Shown here one piece after another: positions 16,659-24,998 of a stretch of DNA of 39,373 nucleotides. The notes beneath the pieces were generated by a model. It ran no database searches. It had not been told where the DNA came from and saw only the letters and a list, made by a program, of their open reading frames with translations. This stretch comes from a virus: positions 1-39,373 of IMG/VR virus record IMGVR_UViG_3300021142_000081, one strand, 5' to 3'. Both the position numbers and the translations under genes were made by a program. How positions within the stretch are numbered: the first letter of the stretch is position 1; every line of letters begins with the position of its first letter.

Positions 16659-17635
16659 ATATGTTGGTTTAATATTGAATAATAAAATTTATTTTTTGAT
16701 AACTTACCGTCTTTACATCTATCACTTATTATTGTTCTTGATGTATTGGTAAATTTACTGGCTTGATTATAATTTTTAAAAGTACCTAATATATTTCTAT
16801 CTGCATCTGAAACTTGAATAAAATAATGTTCAATTATTTTTACTGGCTCTACCTGATCTACTTTTTCATATTTGAAAATAAAACCATTAGTATAGTTAAA
16901 TTGTTTATTTAGTACTCTTGAAATTGCACCCTCGGATAATTTTAACTCACTTTGAGCATCTTCTGCACATCTCCACTCTCTTATAAATTTACCAGTTTTT
17001 GCACTATATTGAAAAACAGGAATTATATTTTTTATTTGTTTATAACCTTTTTTGGATTTCTTTTTATATTCTATGTTAGGTAAATCTTCATATCTAAAAA
17101 TATAATTACCTACTTTTTTACATTGACCTTTACAACATTTATATATTCCATTTAATTTATATTTCCTCTCTGTTTCTCTTAAACCTATGATTTTTTCAAT
17201 AAAATTCATGCTTAAATCGTAGATAAGAATTGTTTTAGATTTCTTATTATTTTTACCCTTTTGGGAATTTATAGAAACACTGCCAGTTGCTTTAGTACTT
17301 AGATTTAAAGAATTCTTTTTAAAATATTTCTTATTTGAATTTGCACAAAACAATGTATCTAAATATTCTTGTTCTACAGAACGAAGTTTTGTATTCCTCT
17401 CTTCTTTTGTTTTATAATTCAAAATAGTTTTTTCTAATATTTCAAAGCAAAAAGAATACTCTCCATATTTATTAAAAGATCTTTGAAGTTTTTTATTTTT
17501 ATGGTTATTATTTCTTAGAGCATTTAAATGTTGATTACCTCTTTTACAAATATCAAAAGAACTTCCTATATAAGATTTATTAGAACCAATAAAATAAATC
17601 ATGTAAATTCCAGCAAAGTGTTCTACTGCCTTCAT
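16655..17635 (-). CDS. GIY-YIG homing endonuclease with NUMOD1 repeats
   Basis: 326 residues. N-terminal GIY-YIG nuclease domain: GIY at 9-11, YIG at 22-24, Arg32, then LQRSFNKYGEYSFCFEILEK near 50-69. The second half holds two NUMOD1-like DNA-binding modules (about 208-255, IPVFQYSAKTGKFIREW; and about 270-322, NILGTFKNYNQASKFT). It nicks DNA at a recognition site to spread its own gene. It is inserted in the structural unit between a decoration-like gene and the zinc-ribbon gene, and has its own AAAAACCAACAAA leader. Confidence 0.92.
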   Translation of the reverse strand: MKAVEHFAGIYMIYFIGSNKSYIGSSFDICKRGNQHLNALRNNNHKNKKLQRSFNKYGEYSFCFEILEKTILNYKTKEERNTKLRSVEQEYLDTLFCANSNKKYFKKNSLNLSTKATGSVSINSQKGKNNKKSKTILIYDLSMNFIEKIIGLRETERKYKLNGIYKCCKGQCKKVGNYIFRYEDLPNIEYKKKSKKGYKQIKNIIPVFQYSAKTGKFIREWRCAEDAQSELKLSEGAISRVLNKQFNYTNGFIFKYEKVDQVEPVKIIEHYFIQVSDADRNILGTFKNYNQASKFTNTSRTIISDRCKDGKLSKNKFYYSILNQHI

Positions 17636-17655
17636 TTTGTTGGTTTTTAATTTAA

Positions 17656-18111
17656 TTAATCACAGTTTGGCAGACTTGCAACTATAGGCAAACTTCTATG
17701 AACCACACCAAGAGTTACTGGTATAAGTGTTACTGTGATTGAAAGTGTATATGTACTTGGAAAAATAGAACCTTCAAAACTAGATTGAATATTTCCTGTC
17801 CAAAAACCATTAGAATCCAAAGTAACTGAAGTAATTGCTCCAGCATTAGGGTATTCAGGAGCCGAAAGAACCACTTGAACAGTTTGTCCTGCAAGAGCAG
17901 CATCAGAAATAGTTACACCTGTAAATAATACTCCTGATGTTCCAGGAACTCCTGAACAACTAAATGCCCCAAGATTTACAGTAGGGTAACAACAGGGACT
18001 AAGAAGTAATGCTATATCTTTATATATACTTTTAGAAACCTGATTTCTCAACCATGCAAGTATAGAATCTTTTTTAGCTGCTGATGGATGTTGAGGAATT
18101 GCAATTGCCAT
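17656..18111 (-). CDS. Ig-like virion decoration/head-fibre protein candidate
   Basis: 151 residues. A helical N-terminal 40 residues (DSILAWLRNQVSKSIYKDIA) leads to a CC pair and then an Ig-like beta sandwich of about 100 residues (GVTISDAALAGQTVQVVLSA ... YTLSITVTLIP). Such folds decorate capsids and bind surface glycans. It is the first gene after a strong terminator, downstream of the large decoration-like gene. Role inferred. Confidence 0.7.
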   Translation of the reverse strand: MAIAIPQHPSAAKKDSILAWLRNQVSKSIYKDIALLLSPCCYPTVNLGAFSCSGVPGTSGVLFTGVTISDAALAGQTVQVVLSAPEYPNAGAITSVTLDSNGFWTGNIQSSFEGSIFPSTYTLSITVTLIPVTLGVVHRSLPIVASLPNCD

Positions 18112-18135
18112 ATTATTATTTTATATATTTTTTTA

Positions 18136-18179
18136 AAAAGAAAAAGGGGAGGAGTCCTTTTTAATGTATCCTCCCCTTT
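18136..18179 (-). terminator. Strong intrinsic terminator inside the structural block
   Basis: Minus strand: AAAGGGGAGGA pairs perfectly with TCCTCCCCTTT (18143-18179, 11 bp), followed by TTCTTTTT. It follows the 640-residue protein gene by about 25 nt and should reduce transcription into the downstream fibre genes. Confidence 0.88.
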
Positions 18180-18204
18180 AATGGGTTTAATTATTTAAAT
18201 ATTA

Positions 18205-20127
18205 TTATATATTCACTGGAGCTACTGGAGAGTTTGCAGAAGCAAGATAACCATTGATAGCTTGAGCAAATGCACCACCCTGACCTTGTGGGTAGAAGAA
18301 ATGCCATTCAAATGTTTCAATTGGAGAAGAACCAAATCCTGAGATGCTTTGAGCTTCTGCTGGAATTGTTTTAACTTCAAGAATGTATTCATCATAATAT
18401 CCTTGCAGATCAATTCCAAGTGTGTATGCCATAGAATCTCTTTCTGCTGGATTCAGTCTCCAAGGTTGATTGAAAGCATAGTTAGAAGCTATCAGTTGAT
18501 CAGCTACAACTCTACCATAACCAAATTCATATTGAACAGGAGATACAATTGTATGAGGAACATCAGGGTAGCAAAGTACACTATAATCATTTGGATCTGG
18601 ATTCCTTGTAGAAAGTGTAATAAACAGAGGTTCAAATTCATAAGGAACTTGTTTCAGGAAACATTCCTGAGCTTTTCTTTGCTCATAAATGCTTTCAAAC
18701 TTAACACCACAAACACAACCTGTACCATATCCTGTTTGACCAAGAACTTCCACCCATTTAAGACCTTGGAAAGCTACTGGAGTAGTCCATGTAAATGGAA
18801 CTGTATCACAAGAATCACAAGAAACATTATCAGAAAGTACTGTCAATTCATAGAGGGAAGTACAAGTACCTGTATTTGTAGTAACAAGACTTACACCATT
18901 TCCATAAATTGCCTGAAGTTGGGAAAGATATGTACCACCACAATCAGTATTTTTGATTGTAAGTTGGAAAGTTTTTTCTGCTTTAGAGCAAGTTTGAGTT
19001 GCTGTCCAAGGAGTTGTAACTGTAGTTGTAGCCACACAAACACTTTGAAGAGAACCTGCATCTGCAACAATATCACCTGCTACTGCTGATGGAGTTATAC
19101 CTGTTGAATTGTGTACTTCATAAACTGAAGTTACACCATCATAAGAAAGTCTGATTGCCGCTGAATCTGAATAATCACTCTTAATAGTGTTCAGATTAGC
19201 TGAAGTACCATTATCTTTACGTTTAACTGTAAACAGATAAACAGTAGGTACAAGAGTATATCCACTTGGACAAGTTGTACAATTTGGAATCAGAGGATTT
19301 ACTGTATCTACAAAAGCTGCTGGAGTACCAGTTACTGTCGAATGAGTAATGGAATATGTAGAAGTAATTCCATCATAAGAAACCCTTGTTACAATATCGC
19401 TAGGATACTGAGCTTGTACTTGAGCAAGTGCTATATTGTCACCAGTATCCTGAAGAACCAGATGGTAAGTTGTATAACTTACAGTTGGAAGACCTGAAGG
19501 AGTTTGGCAGCTAATAAGTTTACTTACTTTTACATAATCAGTAATCAATTGACCTCCAATAAGTTTTCTTGTTTGGAACTCACTAATTACAGCATCAGCT
19601 ATAATATTGCAATCAATAGTAGCTCCACAAGAATCTGTACAATCATTAGAACAAGGAAGATTTACACTAAATTGTTCTGTATATGTTGCATAGTGAGTGT
19701 CAGGAGTATCACCAAGAAGATTAGCTATTGGCTGACCACTTAGACTTACCCAGAAAGTAAAGTTTGTAGCTCCTGCTGGAACATTCAAAGTTTTACTTAC
19801 ATCTACACCATCAAAACCCAATGTAACTACCTGCGATTTACCCTTTTGAGCAGCTTTTGCATCCCATTTAGTAATTGAATAAGGGGTGATGGGAAGACTT
19901 TTATAAGTCTCATTACTCTTGGCAATACCAGGAACAAAAGAATCTGCTGGAGTACCTTGAGCAATTACAATTGCTTTATTTGTTACAAAGCTTGGAGCAG
20001 TTACTGCTTGCCAAGTATTAGCATCAAAGATACCTACACCTCCCACTGGAAGATTTACTGTAGTACCTGTAGAAGGAAGTTCTGATGTGCTAGAAACAAA
20101 CACATATCTATAGCTGTTTTGTGCCAT
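18205..20127 (-). CDS. Large virion structural protein with tandem repeats (auxiliary capsid/decoration candidate)
   Basis: 640 residues. After a beta-rich N-terminal 150 residues and a Cys-rich hinge (CSNDCTDSCGATIDC, about 159-173) come three related modules at about 218-282, 294-360 and 383-435, each with a beta strand, a helix and a Y-D-G-[IV]-T-S-x-Y-x-[IV] strand. The C-terminal 200 residues are mixed. No enzyme motif. It lies three genes after the major capsid gene and is followed by a very strong terminator, as expected of an abundant product. Possibly the auxiliary capsid protein of crAss-like phages; homology not verified. Confidence 0.75.
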   Translation of the reverse strand: MAQNSYRYVFVSSTSELPSTGTTVNLPVGGVGIFDANTWQAVTAPSFVTNKAIVIAQGTPADSFVPGIAKSNETYKSLPITPYSITKWDAKAAQKGKSQVVTLGFDGVDVSKTLNVPAGATNFTFWVSLSGQPIANLLGDTPDTHYATYTEQFSVNLPCSNDCTDSCGATIDCNIIADAVISEFQTRKLIGGQLITDYVKVSKLISCQTPSGLPTVSYTTYHLVLQDTGDNIALAQVQAQYPSDIVTRVSYDGITSTYSITHSTVTGTPAAFVDTVNPLIPNCTTCPSGYTLVPTVYLFTVKRKDNGTSANLNTIKSDYSDSAAIRLSYDGVTSVYEVHNSTGITPSAVAGDIVADAGSLQSVCVATTTVTTPWTATQTCSKAEKTFQLTIKNTDCGGTYLSQLQAIYGNGVSLVTTNTGTCTSLYELTVLSDNVSCDSCDTVPFTWTTPVAFQGLKWVEVLGQTGYGTGCVCGVKFESIYEQRKAQECFLKQVPYEFEPLFITLSTRNPDPNDYSVLCYPDVPHTIVSPVQYEFGYGRVVADQLIASNYAFNQPWRLNPAERDSMAYTLGIDLQGYYDEYILEVKTIPAEAQSISGFGSSPIETFEWHFFYPQGQGGAFAQAINGYLASANSPVAPVNI

Positions 20128-20144
20128 TTTTTATTTTATTTATC

Positions 20145-20810
20145 TTATTTTTCTGAAATTGTTCTGTCTTTACCAAATTGAAGTCCATTTGAATCTTGTA
20201 TATTTCTCATGAATTCTTCAGCAGTAAGGTTAATTATTTGATCTACATATTGATCTGCAATTATATCTAAAGGAATATCTGTAGAAGGTTGATTGTTAAT
20301 ATTAACATAGCCTGCTATGTCAATATCTGGAATCACTCTATAATATTCCATATCTACCTGTAATATATCAAAATCTGTTCTGTAAACTCTTAAATTTTGT
20401 CCCTGAACACTACAAAATGTCCACTCATAGTCAAAATCAGGTCTTTGGTTTACATCAAACTTTAATATCTGCTTATTTTGATTCTTTACTTCCCTTGAAT
20501 ATATTGTTCTTCTGCAATTAGCCCTTTGAGCTAAACAATAAGAACCTATATGCTGATAGAAATCATCAGGAAGTTCAAAATCTACATAAGTATCAGTAGA
20601 TTGAGGGTTTAGAATAGTTTTTGTAGTTACTGTCTGATAAAGATTATCAATCAGAATACTATCTTTGTTTTTGAGATTTCTCTCAACCCACCTATTCTTA
20701 CACTCATTAAATAAAAGAACAAACCTTGGCTTATCAAGAGCTATATTAGCTCCTGTATTATTTTTATTAATCTTTAGAAGAGTCTTCTGATATATTAACT
20801 CCGATTGCAT
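20145..20810 (-). CDS. Putative head-tail adaptor / ring protein
   Basis: 221 residues. Helical N-terminus (SELIYQKTLLKINKNN) followed by FNECKNRWVE, a central beta region and a C-terminal helical segment (ADQYVDQIINLTAEEFMRNI). The overall layout resembles the adaptor proteins that sit below the portal. It begins 3 nt after the preceding stop. I cannot confirm the family without a profile search; a connector role fits its place after the capsid gene. Confidence 0.65.
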   Translation of the reverse strand: MQSELIYQKTLLKINKNNTGANIALDKPRFVLLFNECKNRWVERNLKNKDSILIDNLYQTVTTKTILNPQSTDTYVDFELPDDFYQHIGSYCLAQRANCRRTIYSREVKNQNKQILKFDVNQRPDFDYEWTFCSVQGQNLRVYRTDFDILQVDMEYYRVIPDIDIAGYVNINNQPSTDIPLDIIADQYVDQIINLTAEEFMRNIQDSNGLQFGKDRTISEK

Positions 20811-20813
20811 TCA

Positions 20814-21776
20814 TTACTTATTATGCTTTTTATCTTCTTTAGCAACTGCTTCTCTAAGACCTGCTAATTCTGTTAGCATAGATGGCATTTCCAAAAATTC
20901 AATAGAACCTTCTTTAGTATTTCTATAATTCATAGAACCTCTATAGTACATATCATCTTTGCCATATTTTACAATTCCATAAAGAATTGCTTTTTCAAAC
21001 ATGTTATGAAGAAGAAGTTTTTCTTCTGACATTTCACAAGCTTCAATGAACTTTTTAGCAGTATCCTTATCAGATTCAATTGCATTATGAAGATTAAGTT
21101 CAAGATTAGAAATACTTCCTATCTTCTTCCTAATAAGACCTACATAGAAAGCAACTTCCCAAGGTCTGTTCTTATTAGCACCCTCCTTAAAGAGTTCATT
21201 AAGGTGGACATAAATCTTCTTTTTATCTGACAATTGTGTCTCAATAACTGTTTGCAGTTCATCATCTGTAGTCAGATAATACCTTGCATCCCTAAATTGA
21301 GGCTTCTTAATATCTTCCTTGGATTGAGGAAAATTTGGATTATTTGCAAGAACTAAAAGAGCAATTTTATCTCTGTGAGACATAGATGGTCTTAGATAAT
21401 TATCATGACCATTTACTCTTATTTTCAAATCCTGCCCAGTTTCTATAAGAACTGTAGCAAGCTCTGAAAACCATCCATCAGAAGTAGGATCAAGATAACC
21501 TGGTTGACCAATAAGGTTTTCCAGTTCTTCTTTAGCCTGTTTAATCCATTCTACTGCTTTGTCCTTTTCTTCTTTGGGCAAACTTAATATCTCTGGAGAG
21601 TGAATATCAAGTCCTGTATTTACAGCCCTATTTAGAGTTCTATTAAATCCTACTGTAATTGCCTGAACTGTTCCTGGAAAAGCACCCACTCCTTTTTTTG
21701 CAAGTTCTGGTTGATCTTTAGAGGGCACAGATTCTATACGATAGTTTTTACTAAAGTCTACTTTCTTAAATTTCAT
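20814..21776 (-). CDS. Conserved capsid-module structural protein
   Basis: 320 residues, hydrophilic and largely helical with many Lys/Glu. No signal peptide or enzyme motif. It directly follows the major capsid gene; the leader contains AAAAACCAACAA twice, giving a clear start at 21776. Crassvirales carry a conserved structural protein of similar size here. Exact virion location unknown. Confidence 0.7.
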   Translation of the reverse strand: MKFKKVDFSKNYRIESVPSKDQPELAKKGVGAFPGTVQAITVGFNRTLNRAVNTGLDIHSPEILSLPKEEKDKAVEWIKQAKEELENLIGQPGYLDPTSDGWFSELATVLIETGQDLKIRVNGHDNYLRPSMSHRDKIALLVLANNPNFPQSKEDIKKPQFRDARYYLTTDDELQTVIETQLSDKKKIYVHLNELFKEGANKNRPWEVAFYVGLIRKKIGSISNLELNLHNAIESDKDTAKKFIEACEMSEEKLLLHNMFEKAILYGIVKYGKDDMYYRGSMNYRNTKEGSIEFLEMPSMLTELAGLREAVAKEDKKHNK

Positions 21777-21813
21777 TTTGTTGTTGGTTTTTATGTTGTT
21801 GGTTTTTAATCTA

Positions 21814-23475
21814 TTACAGTAGTGTAATCAGTACACTTCTACCTGGATCTCTTAGCCATACAGAAGATTGTTCTTCAAGCATGATTGTAGTACCATCAAA
21901 CCTTGTTGATGCAAGAGATCCCTTTCCTACTGATACAGGATATGGAGAAGTTCTACCATTCAGATATGTATATTTAACACTTGGCATACCTGCATTTTTC
22001 ACCATGTAAACATTTGCCTGATTATCAAAACCCTTTGCAAATGTAACATCTTTTGAAGGTTTGAAAGCATTAGTAGAGTTTTCTTCAGTTACATCAAACA
22101 TTGCTGCTGTGTAGCTATATTTAGAAAGACCACCAATCCTTTCTTCATCCATATACCTATTGTATTCAGAATCAAAAGCAGGATTGTGTTCAATACTTAC
22201 ATGACCAAAACCTGGGAAAAACACCTTAGTAAACCTATAACCTGCTGACAGATCATAAGGATCTTTACCTTGTACAACCTTTATAGAGCTATTATCAAGT
22301 ACAGTACCAATTGCATTTGCAATATAAGCACCTTCTTGTGTAAATATCCTAGTGAGTTCATTTACAGCACCACGACCACCTACAAGTTTAATATACCTAT
22401 CAACATCTGCAATATCAGGACGATTCTTAAATACTTGAGAAAGCAGTTGTATAATTGTATCTTTTGTATACTTAGGAATCCTAAGCCAGTTACCATTTTT
22501 CATTTGCTGATACAGACCTTGAGAAACAATCTTATAGTTATTTCTTTGATCTTGCAGAACACCACCTTGACCCCACATCAAAGCCCTTTCCTGATCAAGC
22601 ATAAGTTGTTTGTAAAGAAGTACTTCAAACATTGGAACTACAGATACTGGTTGAGTATAATCAATTTTACCCTGACCATTGTTATTACCTATAGCTTGCC
22701 AGAAATCAGGATTTTTAGGGTTGAGATATGGAGCAAGTTCAGCTTCAAAAGAAGAAACATTTTCCATACCCTTAAGACCATCAAGTTTAATACGTTGAGC
22801 ATTACCTGTAATAGTCATTTCAACACCACGCTTGTTACCAATCTTATGGAGAAGACGCATAAAACCTGCTGATTGATTTACACCCTTAAAGTGTTCATCA
22901 TAAGCACCAAGAGTAGTACCAAGGGAGAAGTATTGTACACCTGGAGCCAAAGCCCTCTTATCTACATATTCAGTTCTTTCATTAGTGATAAGTTTCAGTT
23001 TATATTTAAAACCTTCACCAATTCTTGAACCCACTTCAACGATTACAAAGTTTTGACCATCACGAAGATCTGCTGCAATTATTTCATTTACATGGAATAT
23101 TGGGTCAAGATTACCATCACCTATAATTACTTCAAAAGGTTGACCATCAATACCTACAAATTCATTATCTCCAGAGAGATCTTGTTTTACTGTAGGCATT
23201 TCTAATGTATATGGTACATCAAAGGTAAATTCACCATCATCTCCATTTACATAGAGAGTATTTTTGGCAAGTTCAGTCATTTTCATGAGAGGAGTATTAA
23301 TCAGAGATACCTGATTAAACAAGCTCAAAATCCCAAGGTGAGTCCTGGTGGAAGCTGCGCCACCATCAAGAAAATTCATGATTTTATTAGCATCAGTGAA
23401 ATTACCTGCCATGCGGTAATCCAACCTATCAATCAATTGGTTATTACCAAAATTCTTAAATGTACCTAGTGCCAT
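21814..23475 (-). CDS. Major capsid protein (HK97-fold, crAss-type)
   Basis: 553 residues, slightly longer than the roughly 500 usual for crAss-type capsid proteins as I recall them. It starts MALGTFKNFGNNQLIDRLDY, then the N-arm region and a beta-rich core consistent with an HK97 fold; I could not identify individual fold landmarks beyond overall layout and length. It forms the icosahedral shell. Evidence is mainly the order portal, scaffold, this gene, connectors, plus general resemblance. It shares a probable promoter upstream of the scaffold gene with that gene and lies 14 nt after its stop. Confidence 0.88.
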   Translation of the reverse strand: MALGTFKNFGNNQLIDRLDYRMAGNFTDANKIMNFLDGGAASTRTHLGILSLFNQVSLINTPLMKMTELAKNTLYVNGDDGEFTFDVPYTLEMPTVKQDLSGDNEFVGIDGQPFEVIIGDGNLDPIFHVNEIIAADLRDGQNFVIVEVGSRIGEGFKYKLKLITNERTEYVDKRALAPGVQYFSLGTTLGAYDEHFKGVNQSAGFMRLLHKIGNKRGVEMTITGNAQRIKLDGLKGMENVSSFEAELAPYLNPKNPDFWQAIGNNNGQGKIDYTQPVSVVPMFEVLLYKQLMLDQERALMWGQGGVLQDQRNNYKIVSQGLYQQMKNGNWLRIPKYTKDTIIQLLSQVFKNRPDIADVDRYIKLVGGRGAVNELTRIFTQEGAYIANAIGTVLDNSSIKVVQGKDPYDLSAGYRFTKVFFPGFGHVSIEHNPAFDSEYNRYMDEERIGGLSKYSYTAAMFDVTEENSTNAFKPSKDVTFAKGFDNQANVYMVKNAGMPSVKYTYLNGRTSPYPVSVGKGSLASTRFDGTTIMLEEQSSVWLRDPGRSVLITLL

Positions 23476-23489
23476 TTTTTATTATTTGT

Positions 23490-24644
23490 TTATGTATTTT
23501 TAAATGTAAAAGCTGGTATTGTTTTCTTTCCCTTATCTGCTTTTACAGGTTCTGCTGATTTTGCATCAGAGAGTGTTTGTGCGGAGCCTTTAAGGAAATT
23601 CCAATTTTTCTTTGTTACTTCTTTTTCAGTCTTAGATTTTTCCTCAAAAGAGTCTATATCCTTTACAAATTTTATAAACTTGTAATATTTTTTAGGATCT
23701 GCAACTATCTCATTATATTTTACACCAAAAGCTGAAAACTTTTGACCTGTATTTTTATCTTCATAAGCTGCCTGAAATAGAAATTTATCCATTTCTTTCT
23801 TTTCTCTATCTGCCAGCTCTGAATCTGAGTATATTTCTTTCTTAAGAGAGCTATTAAACCTTTCAGCTTTTAGCCTATTATCTTCAGCAATTGCTTGCTG
23901 TTCCTGAATCATTGCCTGCCTTTCCTCATTAATAATTTTGAGGAGTTCTTTTTTAGATTCTTCAGCTTCAGATTTAAATTCATCCTCACCTTCATCTTTA
24001 AGTCTATTGACTTGTTTATCAATCCACTTCTTATCTTTACCCATAGCACTATAATACTCACGTATTAGTTGCTCCTGACCATCTGCATCTTCAGTTGATA
24101 TAGAATCTATATCTTTTTGGGTATTATAATTTTGGGCAAATGTTTCTATTGTACCCCCTGCTTTCAGGTATTCCATCAGCTCATTTGCTGATGAACCATA
24201 AGCAGCTTTTTCTTCTCCTAGTTCTTTTTTTGCAGCTTCTTTAGCTTGTAGCTTCCAGAGTTCTGCAAAATTCTCACCAGTAAGATCTATATTTTCCCTA
24301 TCTTCAAAATCAGTCCAAAGACCTTCTTCTATAAGATAGTTTGTTATTTCTTTATAATCTACTTTTTCAGAAGGCTTTTCAGGTTCTGTTTTTGTTTCTT
24401 CAGTAGTTTTTTGATTCTGCGAAAAACCAAGTAGAGAAAGGTTAGTGTTAGCATTTTCGTCTGTAATATCTACATCTTCCTCATCATCAGTTGATACAAT
24501 AGCCTTTTCCTTTTCAGGTTGGCTAGTTGGTTCTACTGTTGGTTTTTCTTCTTGGATTTTTGCATTAGGAACTTCTTGAGAGACATCAAAAAGTGTTACA
24601 TCATCCTCACCAAATGAGAATGGTACAATGGTTTGATCTGCCAT
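23490..24644 (-). CDS. Acidic coiled-coil protein, scaffold candidate
   Basis: 384 residues from the ATG at 24644 (MADQTIVPFSFGEDD). The frame is open to 24671, but the AAACCAACAACATATAAG leader and promoter favour the later start. Very acidic N-terminal 100 residues with low complexity, then long helical and coiled-coil stretches (about 210-280, EESKKELLKIINEERQAMIQ). This composition and the place between portal and major capsid protein are typical of scaffolding proteins, which guide procapsid assembly. No protease motif seen in it. Confidence 0.75.
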   Translation of the reverse strand: MADQTIVPFSFGEDDVTLFDVSQEVPNAKIQEEKPTVEPTSQPEKEKAIVSTDDEEDVDITDENANTNLSLLGFSQNQKTTEETKTEPEKPSEKVDYKEITNYLIEEGLWTDFEDRENIDLTGENFAELWKLQAKEAAKKELGEEKAAYGSSANELMEYLKAGGTIETFAQNYNTQKDIDSISTEDADGQEQLIREYYSAMGKDKKWIDKQVNRLKDEGEDEFKSEAEESKKELLKIINEERQAMIQEQQAIAEDNRLKAERFNSSLKKEIYSDSELADREKKEMDKFLFQAAYEDKNTGQKFSAFGVKYNEIVADPKKYYKFIKFVKDIDSFEEKSKTEKEVTKKNWNFLKGSAQTLSDAKSAEPVKADKGKKTIPAFTFKNT

Positions 24645-24668
24645 CTTATATGTTGTTGGTTTATACTG

Positions 24669-24700
24669 CAAATATAGATTATTGATTTAACAAATGCAAA
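24669..24700 (-). promoter_or_regulatory. Bacteroidetes-type promoter for scaffold and capsid genes
   Basis: Minus strand TTTG (24697-24700), 20 nt, then TATATTTG (24669-24676), an exact match to the Bacteroidetes -33 TTTG / -7 TAnnTTTG pattern. It is 25 nt before the scaffold ATG and lies in a 111-nt gap inside an otherwise tightly packed gene block. Confidence 0.65.
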
Positions 24701-24755
24701 TCAGGTGTCCTATATTTTATACATTTGTATTAGAGCAATTAATAAAGGAAAATTT

Positions 24756-24998
24756 TTAAATTTCTGTTTTTCTAAACTTTAATTTCCATAGATTATCTGC
24801 AAGATATTGTGAAAATTTTTCCACCTCTTCTTCAGTATATTCTTTCTTATAAATATGTAATAGTTCATGTATAGCTACCAATAAATATTCTTTTCCTTTA
24901 AGTCTTTCATCTAAATGAATTAAATTTTCATCTTTGAATGCAAGTCCCAAAGCTTTATTACGACCCAATTTCTTGTGTTCTATTGTAGTTTTTTTCAT
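24756..24998 (-). CDS. HExxH mini-protein (putative metallopeptidase)
   Basis: 80 residues. A zinc-protease signature HELLH stands at about residues 44-48 (VAIHELLHIYKKEY). There is room for only a minimal peptidase fold, and no clear third ligand motif; a Glu-rich helix follows (TEEEVEKFSQYL). Its ATG overlaps the portal TGA (ATGA), so it is made together with the portal. It could be a small capsid maturation or anti-defence peptidase, or an inactive relative. Enzyme activity is inferred from the motif only. Confidence 0.65.
   Translation of the reverse strand: MKKTTIEHKKLGRNKALGLAFKDENLIHLDERLKGKEYLLVAIHELLHIYKKEYTEEEVEKFSQYLADNLWKLKFRKTEI

Noticed and set aside
18349-19089. 246-codon plus-strand frame
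   Set aside because: It lies opposite the 640-residue structural gene; composition (Cys/Ile/Ser-rich) is that of an antisense shadow.
22270-22872. 200-codon plus-strand frame
   Set aside because: Antisense to the major capsid gene, no leader, shadow composition.
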